A stretch of DNA of 64,000 nt, from NCBI GenBank assembly GCA_900757145.1, contig CAAEMT010000014.1:5893-69892 (forward strand), in the 5' to 3' direction. Shown here piece by piece: positions 52,122-60,171 of the stretch. The notes below the pieces were generated by a model that did no database searches, was not told where the DNA came from, and saw nothing but the letters and a program-made list of their open reading frames with translations. Numbering within the stretch: the first letter of the stretch is position 1; each line of letters starts with the position of its first letter. Origin of the DNA: Lachnospiraceae bacterium. GTDB taxonomy: Bacteria > Bacillota > Clostridia > Lachnospirales > Lachnospiraceae. Both the position numbers and the translations under genes were made by a program.

Positions 52122-53843
52122 TCAGGAACGCAGAAATGCTTCATAGATTCCGTATACATCAAGCAGACCGTACCCGGACTCCCGGTTTGGATACTGATAA
52201 TTGGCGCTTCGTTTTGCGCCCCGTTGAAAGAGGCTTTTGATCTCCCAGGGCGTAAAATACCGCGGGATGCTGCGTTTTAGCCCACTTTGCGTGACGAGAG
52301 CCGTCGCCCCCGCCGCAAGAGCGCAGGCTACACAAGAACCGGTATGTACTGAATAGCCGCCTCCGGGAGCTGGAGCCGTGAGACTGACGCCGGGAGAGGT
52401 GAAATCAGGCTTGATCAGCCCGTTTCTTGTGTACCCTCTGCCGGAGCTGCGGTACATGCTGTTTGTGTATGCGTTGTATGTTCCAGTCGTGATCAGCGCG
52501 TCAGCGCAGGCAGGAATGACAAGCGTCGTATCTGTATTCGGAGAATAAAAACGTATATCGGGATTGACAAAGTTTGTGATTGGAAGCCACAGATGGAATT
52601 GTCCGTTTACATGTGTAAGGTTTTTGATACGGATTTTCCAGACGCCCGGCGTAGGGGTAAGGAATCTCATGAATGCAAGCTCAGCTCCGCTTAACATTTC
52701 AACGATAGAATAGATCAGATTGACCCTGCTGTTTTCGAGAAGAAAACTGAATTCATGAGAAACCTGACTGCGAGGCTGCACAGGCTCTATTGTTTCACCC
52801 AGAGGAGAGGTAAATCCGATACTGTAAAGTTCCGGCGCATCTGCCCAGAATTCAAGCGAAAAGCCATCGGTCTCTTCCTCGATAAGAATTTCAACATCTG
52901 TATATTCATTTTCGCGGGAGAGCGTCCCGAAGTAATGATGTCCCTGACCGACTTCATTTCCCGTTCCGGTGACAGCAAAAATTCCGGCATTAAACTGTGC
53001 CTGGGTAAGTACCTCTTCGAGAGGAGTTGTCCCTGTGTGGCCTCCCTGATTCGTGCCGACTGTGATACAGATGACGAGAGGAAGGCGCAGCGTGCGGGAA
53101 ATTTGAGTCATATAGCGGATGCCAAGCATCAGATCACTTTCCTGATATGCGGTGGCGCTGTCAGGAATGATGAAGTAATCGCGCAGATATTTTTTAGCAG
53201 GCTTTAGTTTTACCGCAATGATACTGCTGTCAGGCGCTGCGCCGATAAAATCAGCAGAAGGATCGGGGCTTCCGCAGGCAATGCCGGCGGCAAAGGTTCC
53301 GTGTCCGCTTTCGTCCTGGTGGGGAAGGAGAGCAGAAGGATTCCCGGAAAAAAGCGCCGCATTGATCTCGTTTTCTGTATATTCTGTTCCGTATCCCAGA
53401 TCAAAAGGCGCAGGACCTGTCTGTATCGTCTGATCCCATATACGCAGGATTTTTGTCGTACCATCGGGATTGCGGAAAGCAGGGTGCGTGTAATCAATTC
53501 CCGAATCAAGAAAACCAATCATTACGCCTTTTCCGGTCAGATTAAGGAACGGTTGGTTCTGCACTGCCAAAATGCCTGCTGTTTCAAGGCTTACCGTATC
53601 AATAGGTGTAAAAAGCTTTGGCACAGCTGGATACCCAATCTGTTCCATGAAAGACAGCCCCATCGAAAGCGGCGCATGTAAAACACTGTACTGTGTATCT
53701 ACAATTTGCGGAGAATACTGGCTAAGTTCTGTTGTCAGCATCTCAGGTGCAAGCTGATACCGCAGAATGATGTCGGAATAGTCCTCCGAGACGATTGGAG
53801 ATGTAGCTTCGGTCTGACAGGCTTTTGTTTGTCTTTTAGGCAT
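52122..53843 (-). CDS. S8 subtilase-family protein with Cys in place of catalytic Ser
   Basis: 573 residues without a signal peptide. Asp113 in IGFLDSGIDYTHPAF, His181 in DESGHGTFAAGI and oxyanion Asn296 in VTGTGNEVGQGHHY are in place. The nucleophile motif reads HTGSCVACALAAG: Cys504 (codon TGT, 52334-52332) stands where GTS has Ser, and Ala508 where most subtilases have Pro. Residues about 300-450 form the beta-rich insert seen in clostridial Csp-like S8 proteins, whose HHY motif it shares. GGAG lies 7 bases before the ATG. The Cys-rich gene follows on the same strand. It could be a thiol protease, a peptide ligase or inactive; the fold assignment is firm. Confidence 0.88.
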   Translation of the reverse strand: MPKRQTKACQTEATSPIVSEDYSDIILRYQLAPEMLTTELSQYSPQIVDTQYSVLHAPLSMGLSFMEQIGYPAVPKLFTPIDTVSLETAGILAVQNQPFLNLTGKGVMIGFLDSGIDYTHPAFRNPDGTTKILRIWDQTIQTGPAPFDLGYGTEYTENEINAALFSGNPSALLPHQDESGHGTFAAGIACGSPDPSADFIGAAPDSSIIAVKLKPAKKYLRDYFIIPDSATAYQESDLMLGIRYMTQISRTLRLPLVICITVGTNQGGHTGTTPLEEVLTQAQFNAGIFAVTGTGNEVGQGHHYFGTLSRENEYTDVEILIEEETDGFSLEFWADAPELYSIGFTSPLGETIEPVQPRSQVSHEFSFLLENSRVNLIYSIVEMLSGAELAFMRFLTPTPGVWKIRIKNLTHVNGQFHLWLPITNFVNPDIRFYSPNTDTTLVIPACADALITTGTYNAYTNSMYRSSGRGYTRNGLIKPDFTSPGVSLTAPAPGGGYSVHTGSCVACALAAGATALVTQSGLKRSIPRYFTPWEIKSLFQRGAKRSANYQYPNRESGYGLLDVYGIYEAFLRS

Positions 53844-53905
53844 AGAAATACTCCAAAAAGATTTTAAAACAAAATATGCCCGTAAAAAGAAGATGATGCG
53901 GATAT

Positions 53906-54274
53906 TTATTGACGTTTAAGTGCGTGCTTTTTTAATGCATCAAAACTTTCTTTGCTAAGTACATGTTCGATTTTGCAGGCATCCTCGGCTGCAATCTCAG
54001 GAGCTACGCCAAGAGCAGTCAGCCATTGGCTAAGCAGTTCGTGGCGTTCATAAATATCTTCTGCAATCTCACGACCGGACTGTGTCAGAGTAATGTAACC
54101 GGAGTCGGAAACAGTAATATGCTGTTTTTCACGCAGATTTTTCATTGCGATGCTTACACTTGATTTTTTAAAGCCAAGTTCCGTAGCGATATCGACAGAA
54201 CGGACAACAGGAAGCTTTTTGCTTAAGATCAGTATGGTTTCAAGATAATTTTCAGCAGATTCATTTATTTGCAT
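53906..54274 (-). CDS. DtxR-family metal-dependent regulator (short form)
   Basis: 122 residues. N-terminal winged helix (about 1-65) with ENYLETILILSKK and SVDIATELGFKKSSVSIAMKNLREK, then the dimerisation/metal domain (HELLSQWLTALGVAPEIAAEDACKIEHVLS) with the His, Glu and Cys-type metal ligands. It ends there and lacks the C-terminal SH3/FeoA-like domain of DtxR/IdeR, like MntR. Divergent from feoAAB, whose promoter carries two palindromes. Iron-sensing repressor of the Feo genes is the likely role. Confidence 0.9.
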   Translation of the reverse strand: MQINESAENYLETILILSKKLPVVRSVDIATELGFKKSSVSIAMKNLREKQHITVSDSGYITLTQSGREIAEDIYERHELLSQWLTALGVAPEIAAEDACKIEHVLSKESFDALKKHALKRQ

Positions 54275-54395
54275 AATCGTACCTCATTTGTTGATTTTGT
54301 AAAGTAAGTATATCATAAAAACGACTTCGGTGGAGAAGAAAAAAGATAAGTATACTTTATTTTTTATAATGGATACTTTTTTTACAGGAATGTTA

Positions 54396-54427
54396 TTGAC
54401 AACTAATATTAGTTAGTATATACTAAC
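54396..54427 (+). promoter_or_regulatory. feo promoter overlapped by two perfect palindromes (metal-regulator operator)
   Basis: TTGACA (54396-54401), a 17-base spacer, TATACT (54419-54424). AACTAATATTAGTT (54401-54414) and GTTAGTATATACTAAC (54412-54427) are perfect palindromes that fill the spacer and the -10. Binding there would block polymerase. A related AAGTATACTT at 54348-54357 lies towards the regulator gene. Confidence 0.85.
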
Positions 54428-54476
54428 AAAAGATAGACAGGACAAATTGCATAAATGATTAAAAAAGGAGGACGCT

Positions 54477-54689
54477 ATGATGCCGCTTATAATGGCAAAA
54501 CCGGGTGAAACATTTACGATAAGAAAAATATCGGGAAAGGATGAGGTGCGTCAGCATCTGGCAGGGCTTGGATTTGTAGTAGACAGCGATGTGACTGTGG
54601 TGAGTAAAATTGCCGGAAATATGATCGTGCAGGTCAGAGATAGTCGTATCGCGCTGGATCAGAGTATGGCGTCCCGCATTATGATCTGA
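54477..54689 (+). CDS. feoA: FeoA family protein (first copy)
   Basis: 70 residues. SH3-like FeoA fold: KPGETFTIRKISGKDEVRQHLAGLGFVVDSDVTVVS and IVQVRDSRIALDQSMASRIMI. FeoA binds and stimulates FeoB at the membrane during Fe(II) uptake. AAAGGAGG lies upstream of ATGATG. A second FeoA gene starts 11 bases later; such pairs are frequent in Clostridia. Confidence 0.92.
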   Translation: MMPLIMAKPGETFTIRKISGKDEVRQHLAGLGFVVDSDVTVVSKIAGNMIVQVRDSRIALDQSMASRIMI

Positions 54690-54700
54690 GGAGGAGAAAA

Positions 54701-54922
54701 ATGAAAACACTTAAGGATGTAAAAGTAGGCGAATATGCGACAGTTGCAAAGCTGCACGGAGAGGGACCTGTAAAGCGCCGAATCATGGATATGGGGATTA
54801 CGAAGGGGACAGAGATATATGTCAGAAAAGTAGCTCCGCTTGGAGATCCAATGGAGCTCAATGTAAGAGGATATGAGCTGTCCGTACGTAAAAGCGATGC
54901 GCAGATGATAGAGGTTGTCTGA
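54701..54922 (+). CDS. feoA: FeoA family protein (second copy)
   Basis: 73 residues with TLKDVKVGEYATVAKLHGEGPVKRRIMDMGITKGTEIYVRKVAPLGDPMELNVRGYELSVRKSDA-type FeoA pattern: the GPVKRRIMDMG and PLGDP signatures are clearer than in the first copy. GAGGAG lies upstream. It sits between the first feoA and feoB in the iron operon. Confidence 0.93.
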   Translation: MKTLKDVKVGEYATVAKLHGEGPVKRRIMDMGITKGTEIYVRKVAPLGDPMELNVRGYELSVRKSDAQMIEVV

Positions 54923-54993
54923 TTTGATTATGAAGAAAATCTCAAACCAAAATATGCAGAGCAGGGAATAGAGAAAAGGAGATAAAGTTTATC

Positions 54994-57273
54994 ATGAGTA
55001 TTAGGATTGCTTTAGCAGGAAATCCGAATTGCGGAAAAACGACGTTATTTAATGGTCTGACCGGTGCAAATCAGTATACGGGTAATTGGCCGGGGGTCAC
55101 AGTAGAAAAAAAAGAAGGAAAACTGAAGGGGCATAAGGATGTGATTATTCAGGATTTGCCGGGCATCTACTCTCTGTCGCCGTACACGCTGGAGGAAGTA
55201 GTTGCACGTAATTATCTTGTCAAGGAACAGCCGGATGTCATTTTGAATATTGTAGATGGCACGAATATAGAGCGTAATCTCTATTTAACGACACAGCTTA
55301 TCGAACTTGGTCTTCCGGTGGTTGTAGCAGTCAACATGATTGATCTTGTCCGGAAAAACGGCGATACGATCGATCTTAAAAAGCTTGGAGCAGCTCTTGG
55401 ATGTGAAGTTGTGGAGATGAGCGCGTTAAAGGGCGAGGGCGGTATGGAGGCGGCAAAGCGTGCCATTGCTTTAGCTGGAAAGGCTGTGGATGAACTGCCG
55501 CACGTATTTACCGGAAGTGTGGAACATGCACTGGCGCATATTGAGGAATCGGTGGCAGATTATGTAAAACCACAGTATCTTCGCTGGTATGCGATCAAAA
55601 TATTTGAGCGTGATGAAAAAGTGTTGGAAGAACTCACGCTTTCAGACGAACTGTCAGAGCATCTGGAAGAGCATATTGCGGACTGTGAACGTGAACTGGA
55701 CGACGATGCGGAGAGCATTATTACGAATCAGCGTTATGCATATATCAGTGGTGTTGTTTCAAAGGCGGTGAAGAAAAAAGCTGTAAAAGGAAGCTTAAGT
55801 GTTTCTGATAAGATTGACCGTATTGTGACAAATCGTGTGCTTGCACTTCCTATTTTTGCAGCAGTGATGGTACTGATCTATTCGATTGCAATGGGAGGAT
55901 ATTCATTTTCTATCGGAACAATCGGTACAGATTGGGCGAATGACGTACTCTTTGGAGAAATTGTTCCGGGGGCAGTGGACACCGTACTTGCAGCAATTGG
56001 CATTTTACCGGGAAGCTGGGTATACGGACTGATTCAGGATGGTATCATTGCAGGCGTTGGAGCTGTACTTGGATTTGTTCCGCAGATTCTCGTGCTGTGT
56101 TTCTTGCTTGCACTTCTTGAAGATGTAGGTTATATGGCTCGTATTGCGTTTGTAATGGATCGTATTTTCCGCCGTTTCGGTCTGTCGGGAAAGAGTTTCA
56201 TTCCGCTGCTCGTGGCAACGGGATGCGGCGTTCCGGGTATCATGGCCTCCAGGACGATCGAACAGGATCGTGACCGAAAGATGACAATTATGACGACTGG
56301 GTTTATTCCGTGCGGCGCAAAGCTGCCGATTATCGGTCTGTTTGCCGGAGCTGTGTTCGGGGATTCTCCGTGGGTTGCTGCGTCTGCATTTTTTATTGGA
56401 ATTGCTGCAGTTATTATTTCTGGAATTATGCTGAAAAAATTCAAAGCGTTTGCAGGAGAGCCGGCTCCGTTTGTTATGGAACTGCCAACGTACCATGCGC
56501 CCTCCATCAGTAATGCGCTTCGGTCAACATGGGAGAGAGGATGGTCGTTTATCAGACGTGCCGGTACGGTCGTTTTGATATCTTCTATCGTGTTATGGTT
56601 CTTGCAGGGATATGGCTTTGTAGACGGTGTATTCACCGCAGTGGAAGACAACAACCATTCGCTGCTTGCAGCAATCGGAAATGCAATAGCATGGATATTC
56701 TATCCTCTGGGCTGGATGGGCAGTATGGCTTGGAAGGCAACTGTAGCTACATTTACAGGTCTCATTGCGAAGGAAGAGGTAGTAAATACATTCGGAGTGC
56801 TTTATAACTATGCAGGAGAGATAGATCTGATGGAGGATTCCAGTCCAATCTGGGCAATGGTAGCTGCTGATTTCAATCCGCTCACGACATATTCTTTTAT
56901 GATCTTTAACCTCTTGTGTGCACCTTGCTTTGCGGCAATGGGTGCAATCAAAAGAGAAATGAATAATCCAAAGTGGACGATCGGTGCGATTGCATATATG
57001 TGCGGCTTCGCTTATGTGATCTCTATGATTGTATATCAGATTGGTGGTCTGATTACGGGAATTGCACCGTTTAGTATCTGGACGATTATAGCCGCCACAC
57101 TGCTTATACTCCTTTTATATCTGCTGTTTAGAAAGGGAGAAGAACCGGATTATCAGGCGCATTCTCTTACATCTGTATCAGCGCACACAGAAACCGCTGC
57201 GGCAGGTTCCTGCTCTGGTATAGGGGGCTGCTCTGGATGTGCAGGTTGTGGTGGAAGTAAAAAAAGAAGATAA
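54994..57273 (+). CDS. feoB: Ferrous iron transport protein B
   Basis: 759 residues. Cytoplasmic G domain: G1 GNPNCGKTTLFN (8-19), switch with YTGNWPGVTVEKKEG, G3 DLPGIYSLSP, G4 NMIDL. Then a GDI helical part and a two-gate membrane domain with about eleven helices (GCGVPGIMASRTIEQDRDRK, IPCGAKLPII gate motifs). The C-terminus ends in a Cys-rich tail (SCSGIGGCSGCAGCGG) seen in many clostridial FeoB. It imports Fe(II). AAAAGGAG precedes the ATG. Confidence 0.96.
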   Translation: MSIRIALAGNPNCGKTTLFNGLTGANQYTGNWPGVTVEKKEGKLKGHKDVIIQDLPGIYSLSPYTLEEVVARNYLVKEQPDVILNIVDGTNIERNLYLTTQLIELGLPVVVAVNMIDLVRKNGDTIDLKKLGAALGCEVVEMSALKGEGGMEAAKRAIALAGKAVDELPHVFTGSVEHALAHIEESVADYVKPQYLRWYAIKIFERDEKVLEELTLSDELSEHLEEHIADCERELDDDAESIITNQRYAYISGVVSKAVKKKAVKGSLSVSDKIDRIVTNRVLALPIFAAVMVLIYSIAMGGYSFSIGTIGTDWANDVLFGEIVPGAVDTVLAAIGILPGSWVYGLIQDGIIAGVGAVLGFVPQILVLCFLLALLEDVGYMARIAFVMDRIFRRFGLSGKSFIPLLVATGCGVPGIMASRTIEQDRDRKMTIMTTGFIPCGAKLPIIGLFAGAVFGDSPWVAASAFFIGIAAVIISGIMLKKFKAFAGEPAPFVMELPTYHAPSISNALRSTWERGWSFIRRAGTVVLISSIVLWFLQGYGFVDGVFTAVEDNNHSLLAAIGNAIAWIFYPLGWMGSMAWKATVATFTGLIAKEEVVNTFGVLYNYAGEIDLMEDSSPIWAMVAADFNPLTTYSFMIFNLLCAPCFAAMGAIKREMNNPKWTIGAIAYMCGFAYVISMIVYQIGGLITGIAPFSIWTIIAATLLILLLYLLFRKGEEPDYQAHSLTSVSAHTETAAAGSCSGIGGCSGCAGCGGSKKRR

Positions 57274-57278
57274 GCCGG

Positions 57279-58307
57279 GTGACGGTATCAGGCAGGCTGC
57301 GGCGTATAGGCAGAGCAGACCGCACGAGAAACAGATTCTGCGCATACACTGACAAAAAGGAGATAGACTGGGAGGCACATGTGGATTACGTCAGAAGTAT
57401 CCTGCATGCAGATGCTGTGCATCAGGCAGGATTTACAGGCAGAGGGGTTACAGCGGCAGTTCTGGATTCAGGGATCAGCCCGCATCCGGATTATGCGAAA
57501 AGAATCATTGTGTTTGAAGATTTTGTGAATGGGAGACGTGAGTGCTACGATGACGCTTCTCATGGCACGCACGTATCGGGGATTCTCTGCGGAGACGGAA
57601 GGCGTAGCCGCGGGCGATACTGCGGAATCGCTCCGGGATGCAGTTTGATTCATCTGAAGGTGCTTGACAGGCATGGGGAAGGCGATACGAAGCAGCTCCT
57701 TCGGGCAATACGCTGGGTGATCGCCAACCGGGAAGCATACCGGATCCGTATTATGAACATCTCTGCCGGAACAACGGCAGGCGAGCAGGCAAAAAGCGGA
57801 GCGCTTCTTGTAGAAGCTGTAGAGGAGGCGTGGGATGCTGGGATTGTTGTAGTGGCGGCAGCGGGAAATCAGGGACCGGCATTTTCAACGATCACAGTTC
57901 CGGGAAACAGCCGCAAGATAATTACGGTAGGGGCGGCTGACTGGATATGGAGAAGTGTGGGAGGTGCGCGCCGCAGATATTCCGGCTGCGGACCGACAAG
58001 GGAATGTATCTGCAAGCCTGAGCTTATTGCACCGGGAAATGAGGTGGTATCATGTTCACCTTACTGGAAAACAGGAAGATATTACGTAAAGAAGAGCGGT
58101 ACCTCCATGGCAGCTCCGGCAGTAGCAGGCGGTATTGCGCTGCTGCTTGAAAAAGAGCCGGAGCTTTCGAATGTAGAAGTAAAGATCCGGCTAAAGGAAG
58201 CGGCAGTGAGTTTTGGGCATCCTGTGAACCAGCAGGGCTGGGGAATGCCTGATCTTCGAAGATTACTGCGAATTGACGGCAATTTGCGGACAGATGGGTG
58301 CGTATAA
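57279..58307 (+). CDS. S8 subtilisin-like serine protease (canonical)
   Basis: 342 residues in the longest form. Asp63 in AAVLDSGISPHPDY, His95 in DDASHGTHVSGILCG, oxyanion Asn197 in AAAGNQGP and Ser276 in KSGTSMAAPAVAGG form a complete triad. No signal peptide, compact, AprX/intracellular-type. The GTG at 57279 has a poor ribosome site; a GTG at 57381 follows GGGAGG by 5 bases and may be the true start, which would give a 308-residue protein. It stands 5 bases after feoB in the long form, 107 in the short. Substrate unknown. Confidence 0.88.
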   Translation: MTVSGRLRRIGRADRTRNRFCAYTDKKEIDWEAHVDYVRSILHADAVHQAGFTGRGVTAAVLDSGISPHPDYAKRIIVFEDFVNGRRECYDDASHGTHVSGILCGDGRRSRGRYCGIAPGCSLIHLKVLDRHGEGDTKQLLRAIRWVIANREAYRIRIMNISAGTTAGEQAKSGALLVEAVEEAWDAGIVVVAAAGNQGPAFSTITVPGNSRKIITVGAADWIWRSVGGARRRYSGCGPTRECICKPELIAPGNEVVSCSPYWKTGRYYVKKSGTSMAAPAVAGGIALLLEKEPELSNVEVKIRLKEAAVSFGHPVNQQGWGMPDLRRLLRIDGNLRTDGCV

Positions 58308-58342
58308 CAGATTTTCTAATATTTTACGACAAAATGGAAAAA

Positions 58343-58395
58343 GGTTGCTGTAAAAGTAGACTTGTAATCTACTGGAGCGGCAGCCTGCTTTTTTG
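58343..58395 (+). terminator. Terminator after the canonical subtilase
   Basis: GGTTGCTG (58343-58350) pairs with CGGCAGCC (58378-58385) using two G-T pairs, with an inner AGTAGA/TCTACT stem. TTTTTT follows at 58389-58394. Confidence 0.75.
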
Positions 58396-58421
58396 TGGAG
58401 GATATGCACTGCAAAAAGAAA

Positions 58422-58450
58422 ATGACATTTTACCGGAGGCGTGATACAAT
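58422..58450 (+). promoter_or_regulatory. Promoter of glpK
   Basis: ATGACA (58422-58427), a 17-base spacer, TACAAT (58445-58450). Confidence 0.6.
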
Positions 58451-58546
58451 AAACTCCTAAATAAAGCAGGTATTCTGCTGAATAGTTAAAATGCTTAGAA
58501 AAGATAAAGCCGCAATCAGGGGTGTGCGGGATTGGGAGGGTTTGTG

Positions 58547-60043
58547 ATGAAGAAGTATATTATGGCGCTTGATGCAGGTACGACGAGCAACCGATGCATT
58601 TTATTTGATCGGGACGGGCAGATATGCAGTGTAGCGCAAAAGGAGTTTACACAGTATTTTCCTCAGCCGGGATGGGTGGAGCATGATGCAAATGAGATAT
58701 GGTCGACGCAGCTTGGCGTGGCGGTAGAAGCGATGTCGAAGATTGGCGCTTCGGCAGAGGATATTGCGGCAATCGGTATTACGAACCAGAGAGAGACGGC
58801 GATTGTATGGGATAAGGAGACGGGAGAGCCGGTTTATCATGCGATTGTGTGGCAGTGCCGCAGGACGGCGGAGTACTGTGACGAATTAAAGGCACAGGGG
58901 CTTACGGAGAATTTTCGCAAAAAGACAGGTCTTGTGATTGATGCTTATTTTTCAGCGACAAAGATCAAGTGGATACTTGATCATGTAAAAGGTGCAAGAG
59001 AGCGCGCGAAACGCGGCGAACTGCTCTTTGGTACAGTTGAAACGTGGCTGATCTGGAAGCTTACAAAGGGCACTGTTCATGTGACGGATTATTCCAATGC
59101 CTCCAGAACAATGCTTTTTAATATCAATACATTGCAGTGGGATCAGGAGATACTTGAAAAGCTGGACATTCCGCAGGCGATGCTTCCAAAGCCGCTCCCA
59201 TCAAGTGAAGTATACGGAATGACAGATCCGGGCTTTTTAGGCGGTGCTATCCCAATCTGCGGCGCGGCGGGCGATCAGCAGGCAGCTCTTTTTGGGCAGG
59301 CATGTTTTGCAGGCGGCGAAGTGAAAAATACGTACGGGACAGGCGGATTCCTGCTGATGAATACAGGGAACAAGCCCGTGTTTTCAAAAAATGGACTTGT
59401 TACGACGATCGCATGGGGACTGAACGGCGAAGTGACGTATGCGCTTGAAGGATCAATTTTTGTGGCGGGAGCAGCGATTCAGTGGCTTCGCGATGAGATG
59501 CACCTGATTGATTCGGCGCCGGATACAGAATGGCTTGCAGGGCGTGTAAAGGATACGAACGGCTGTTACGTAGTGCCTGCATTTACCGGACTTGGAGCGC
59601 CGTACTGGGATCAGTATGCTAGAGGCTGCATTGTGGGTATTACGCGCGGCGTAAATAAGTATCATATCGTGCGTGCTACGCTGGAATCTCTGGCATATCA
59701 GACGAATGATGTAATCAAAGCGATGGAGGCGGATTCCGGTATTACACTTGCTGGACTGAAAGTGGACGGTGGCGCGAGTGCAAACAATTTCCTGATGCAG
59801 TATCAGGCTGATGTGATTCAGGAGAAGGTACTTCGGCCGGCGTGTATTGAGACGACAGCGATGGGCGCTGCTTATCTCGCAGGTTTGGCAGTCGGATACT
59901 GGAAGGATATGCAGGAGATAAAGGCTAACTGGAAGGCTGACCGTGCTTTCCTTCCACAGATGGAATCCTCAGAGCGTGACCGAAGAGTCAGAGGATGGGA
60001 GAAGGCCGTGCGGTATTCGTTTGACTGGGCAAAGGATGAATAG
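58547..60043 (+). CDS. glpK: Glycerol kinase
   Basis: 498 residues, FGGY family. YIMALDAGTTSNRCILFDRDG at the start, GITNQRETAIVW, the FGGY signatures YFSATKIKWILDHV and GLKVDGGASANNFLMQYQADV with the ATP site near GGASANN. Phosphorylates glycerol to glycerol-3-phosphate. GGGAGGG selects the ATG at 58547. No glpF or glpD next to it. Confidence 0.96.
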   Translation: MKKYIMALDAGTTSNRCILFDRDGQICSVAQKEFTQYFPQPGWVEHDANEIWSTQLGVAVEAMSKIGASAEDIAAIGITNQRETAIVWDKETGEPVYHAIVWQCRRTAEYCDELKAQGLTENFRKKTGLVIDAYFSATKIKWILDHVKGARERAKRGELLFGTVETWLIWKLTKGTVHVTDYSNASRTMLFNINTLQWDQEILEKLDIPQAMLPKPLPSSEVYGMTDPGFLGGAIPICGAAGDQQAALFGQACFAGGEVKNTYGTGGFLLMNTGNKPVFSKNGLVTTIAWGLNGEVTYALEGSIFVAGAAIQWLRDEMHLIDSAPDTEWLAGRVKDTNGCYVVPAFTGLGAPYWDQYARGCIVGITRGVNKYHIVRATLESLAYQTNDVIKAMEADSGITLAGLKVDGGASANNFLMQYQADVIQEKVLRPACIETTAMGAAYLAGLAVGYWKDMQEIKANWKADRAFLPQMESSERDRRVRGWEKAVRYSFDWAKDE

Positions 60044-60067
60044 GCTGACCTGAAATTTCAAATTCGT

Positions 60068-60096
60068 TTGACGAGCAGATAAAACAGTGATAAAAT
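60068..60096 (+). promoter_or_regulatory. Promoter of icd
   Basis: TTGACG (60068-60073), a 17-base spacer, TAAAAT (60091-60096). Confidence 0.75.
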
Positions 60097-60171
60097 TTAT
60101 GCTGAAAGAAATAAACTGAGTACAGAAGAAAAGGCTGTGCCGCCATCAGGAGGCGGCGGAATGGAGATATT

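Noticed and set aside
54477..54922. Split or frameshifted single gene
   Set aside because: The two frames each encode a complete FeoA fold with its own ribosome site, so this is a true tandem pair.
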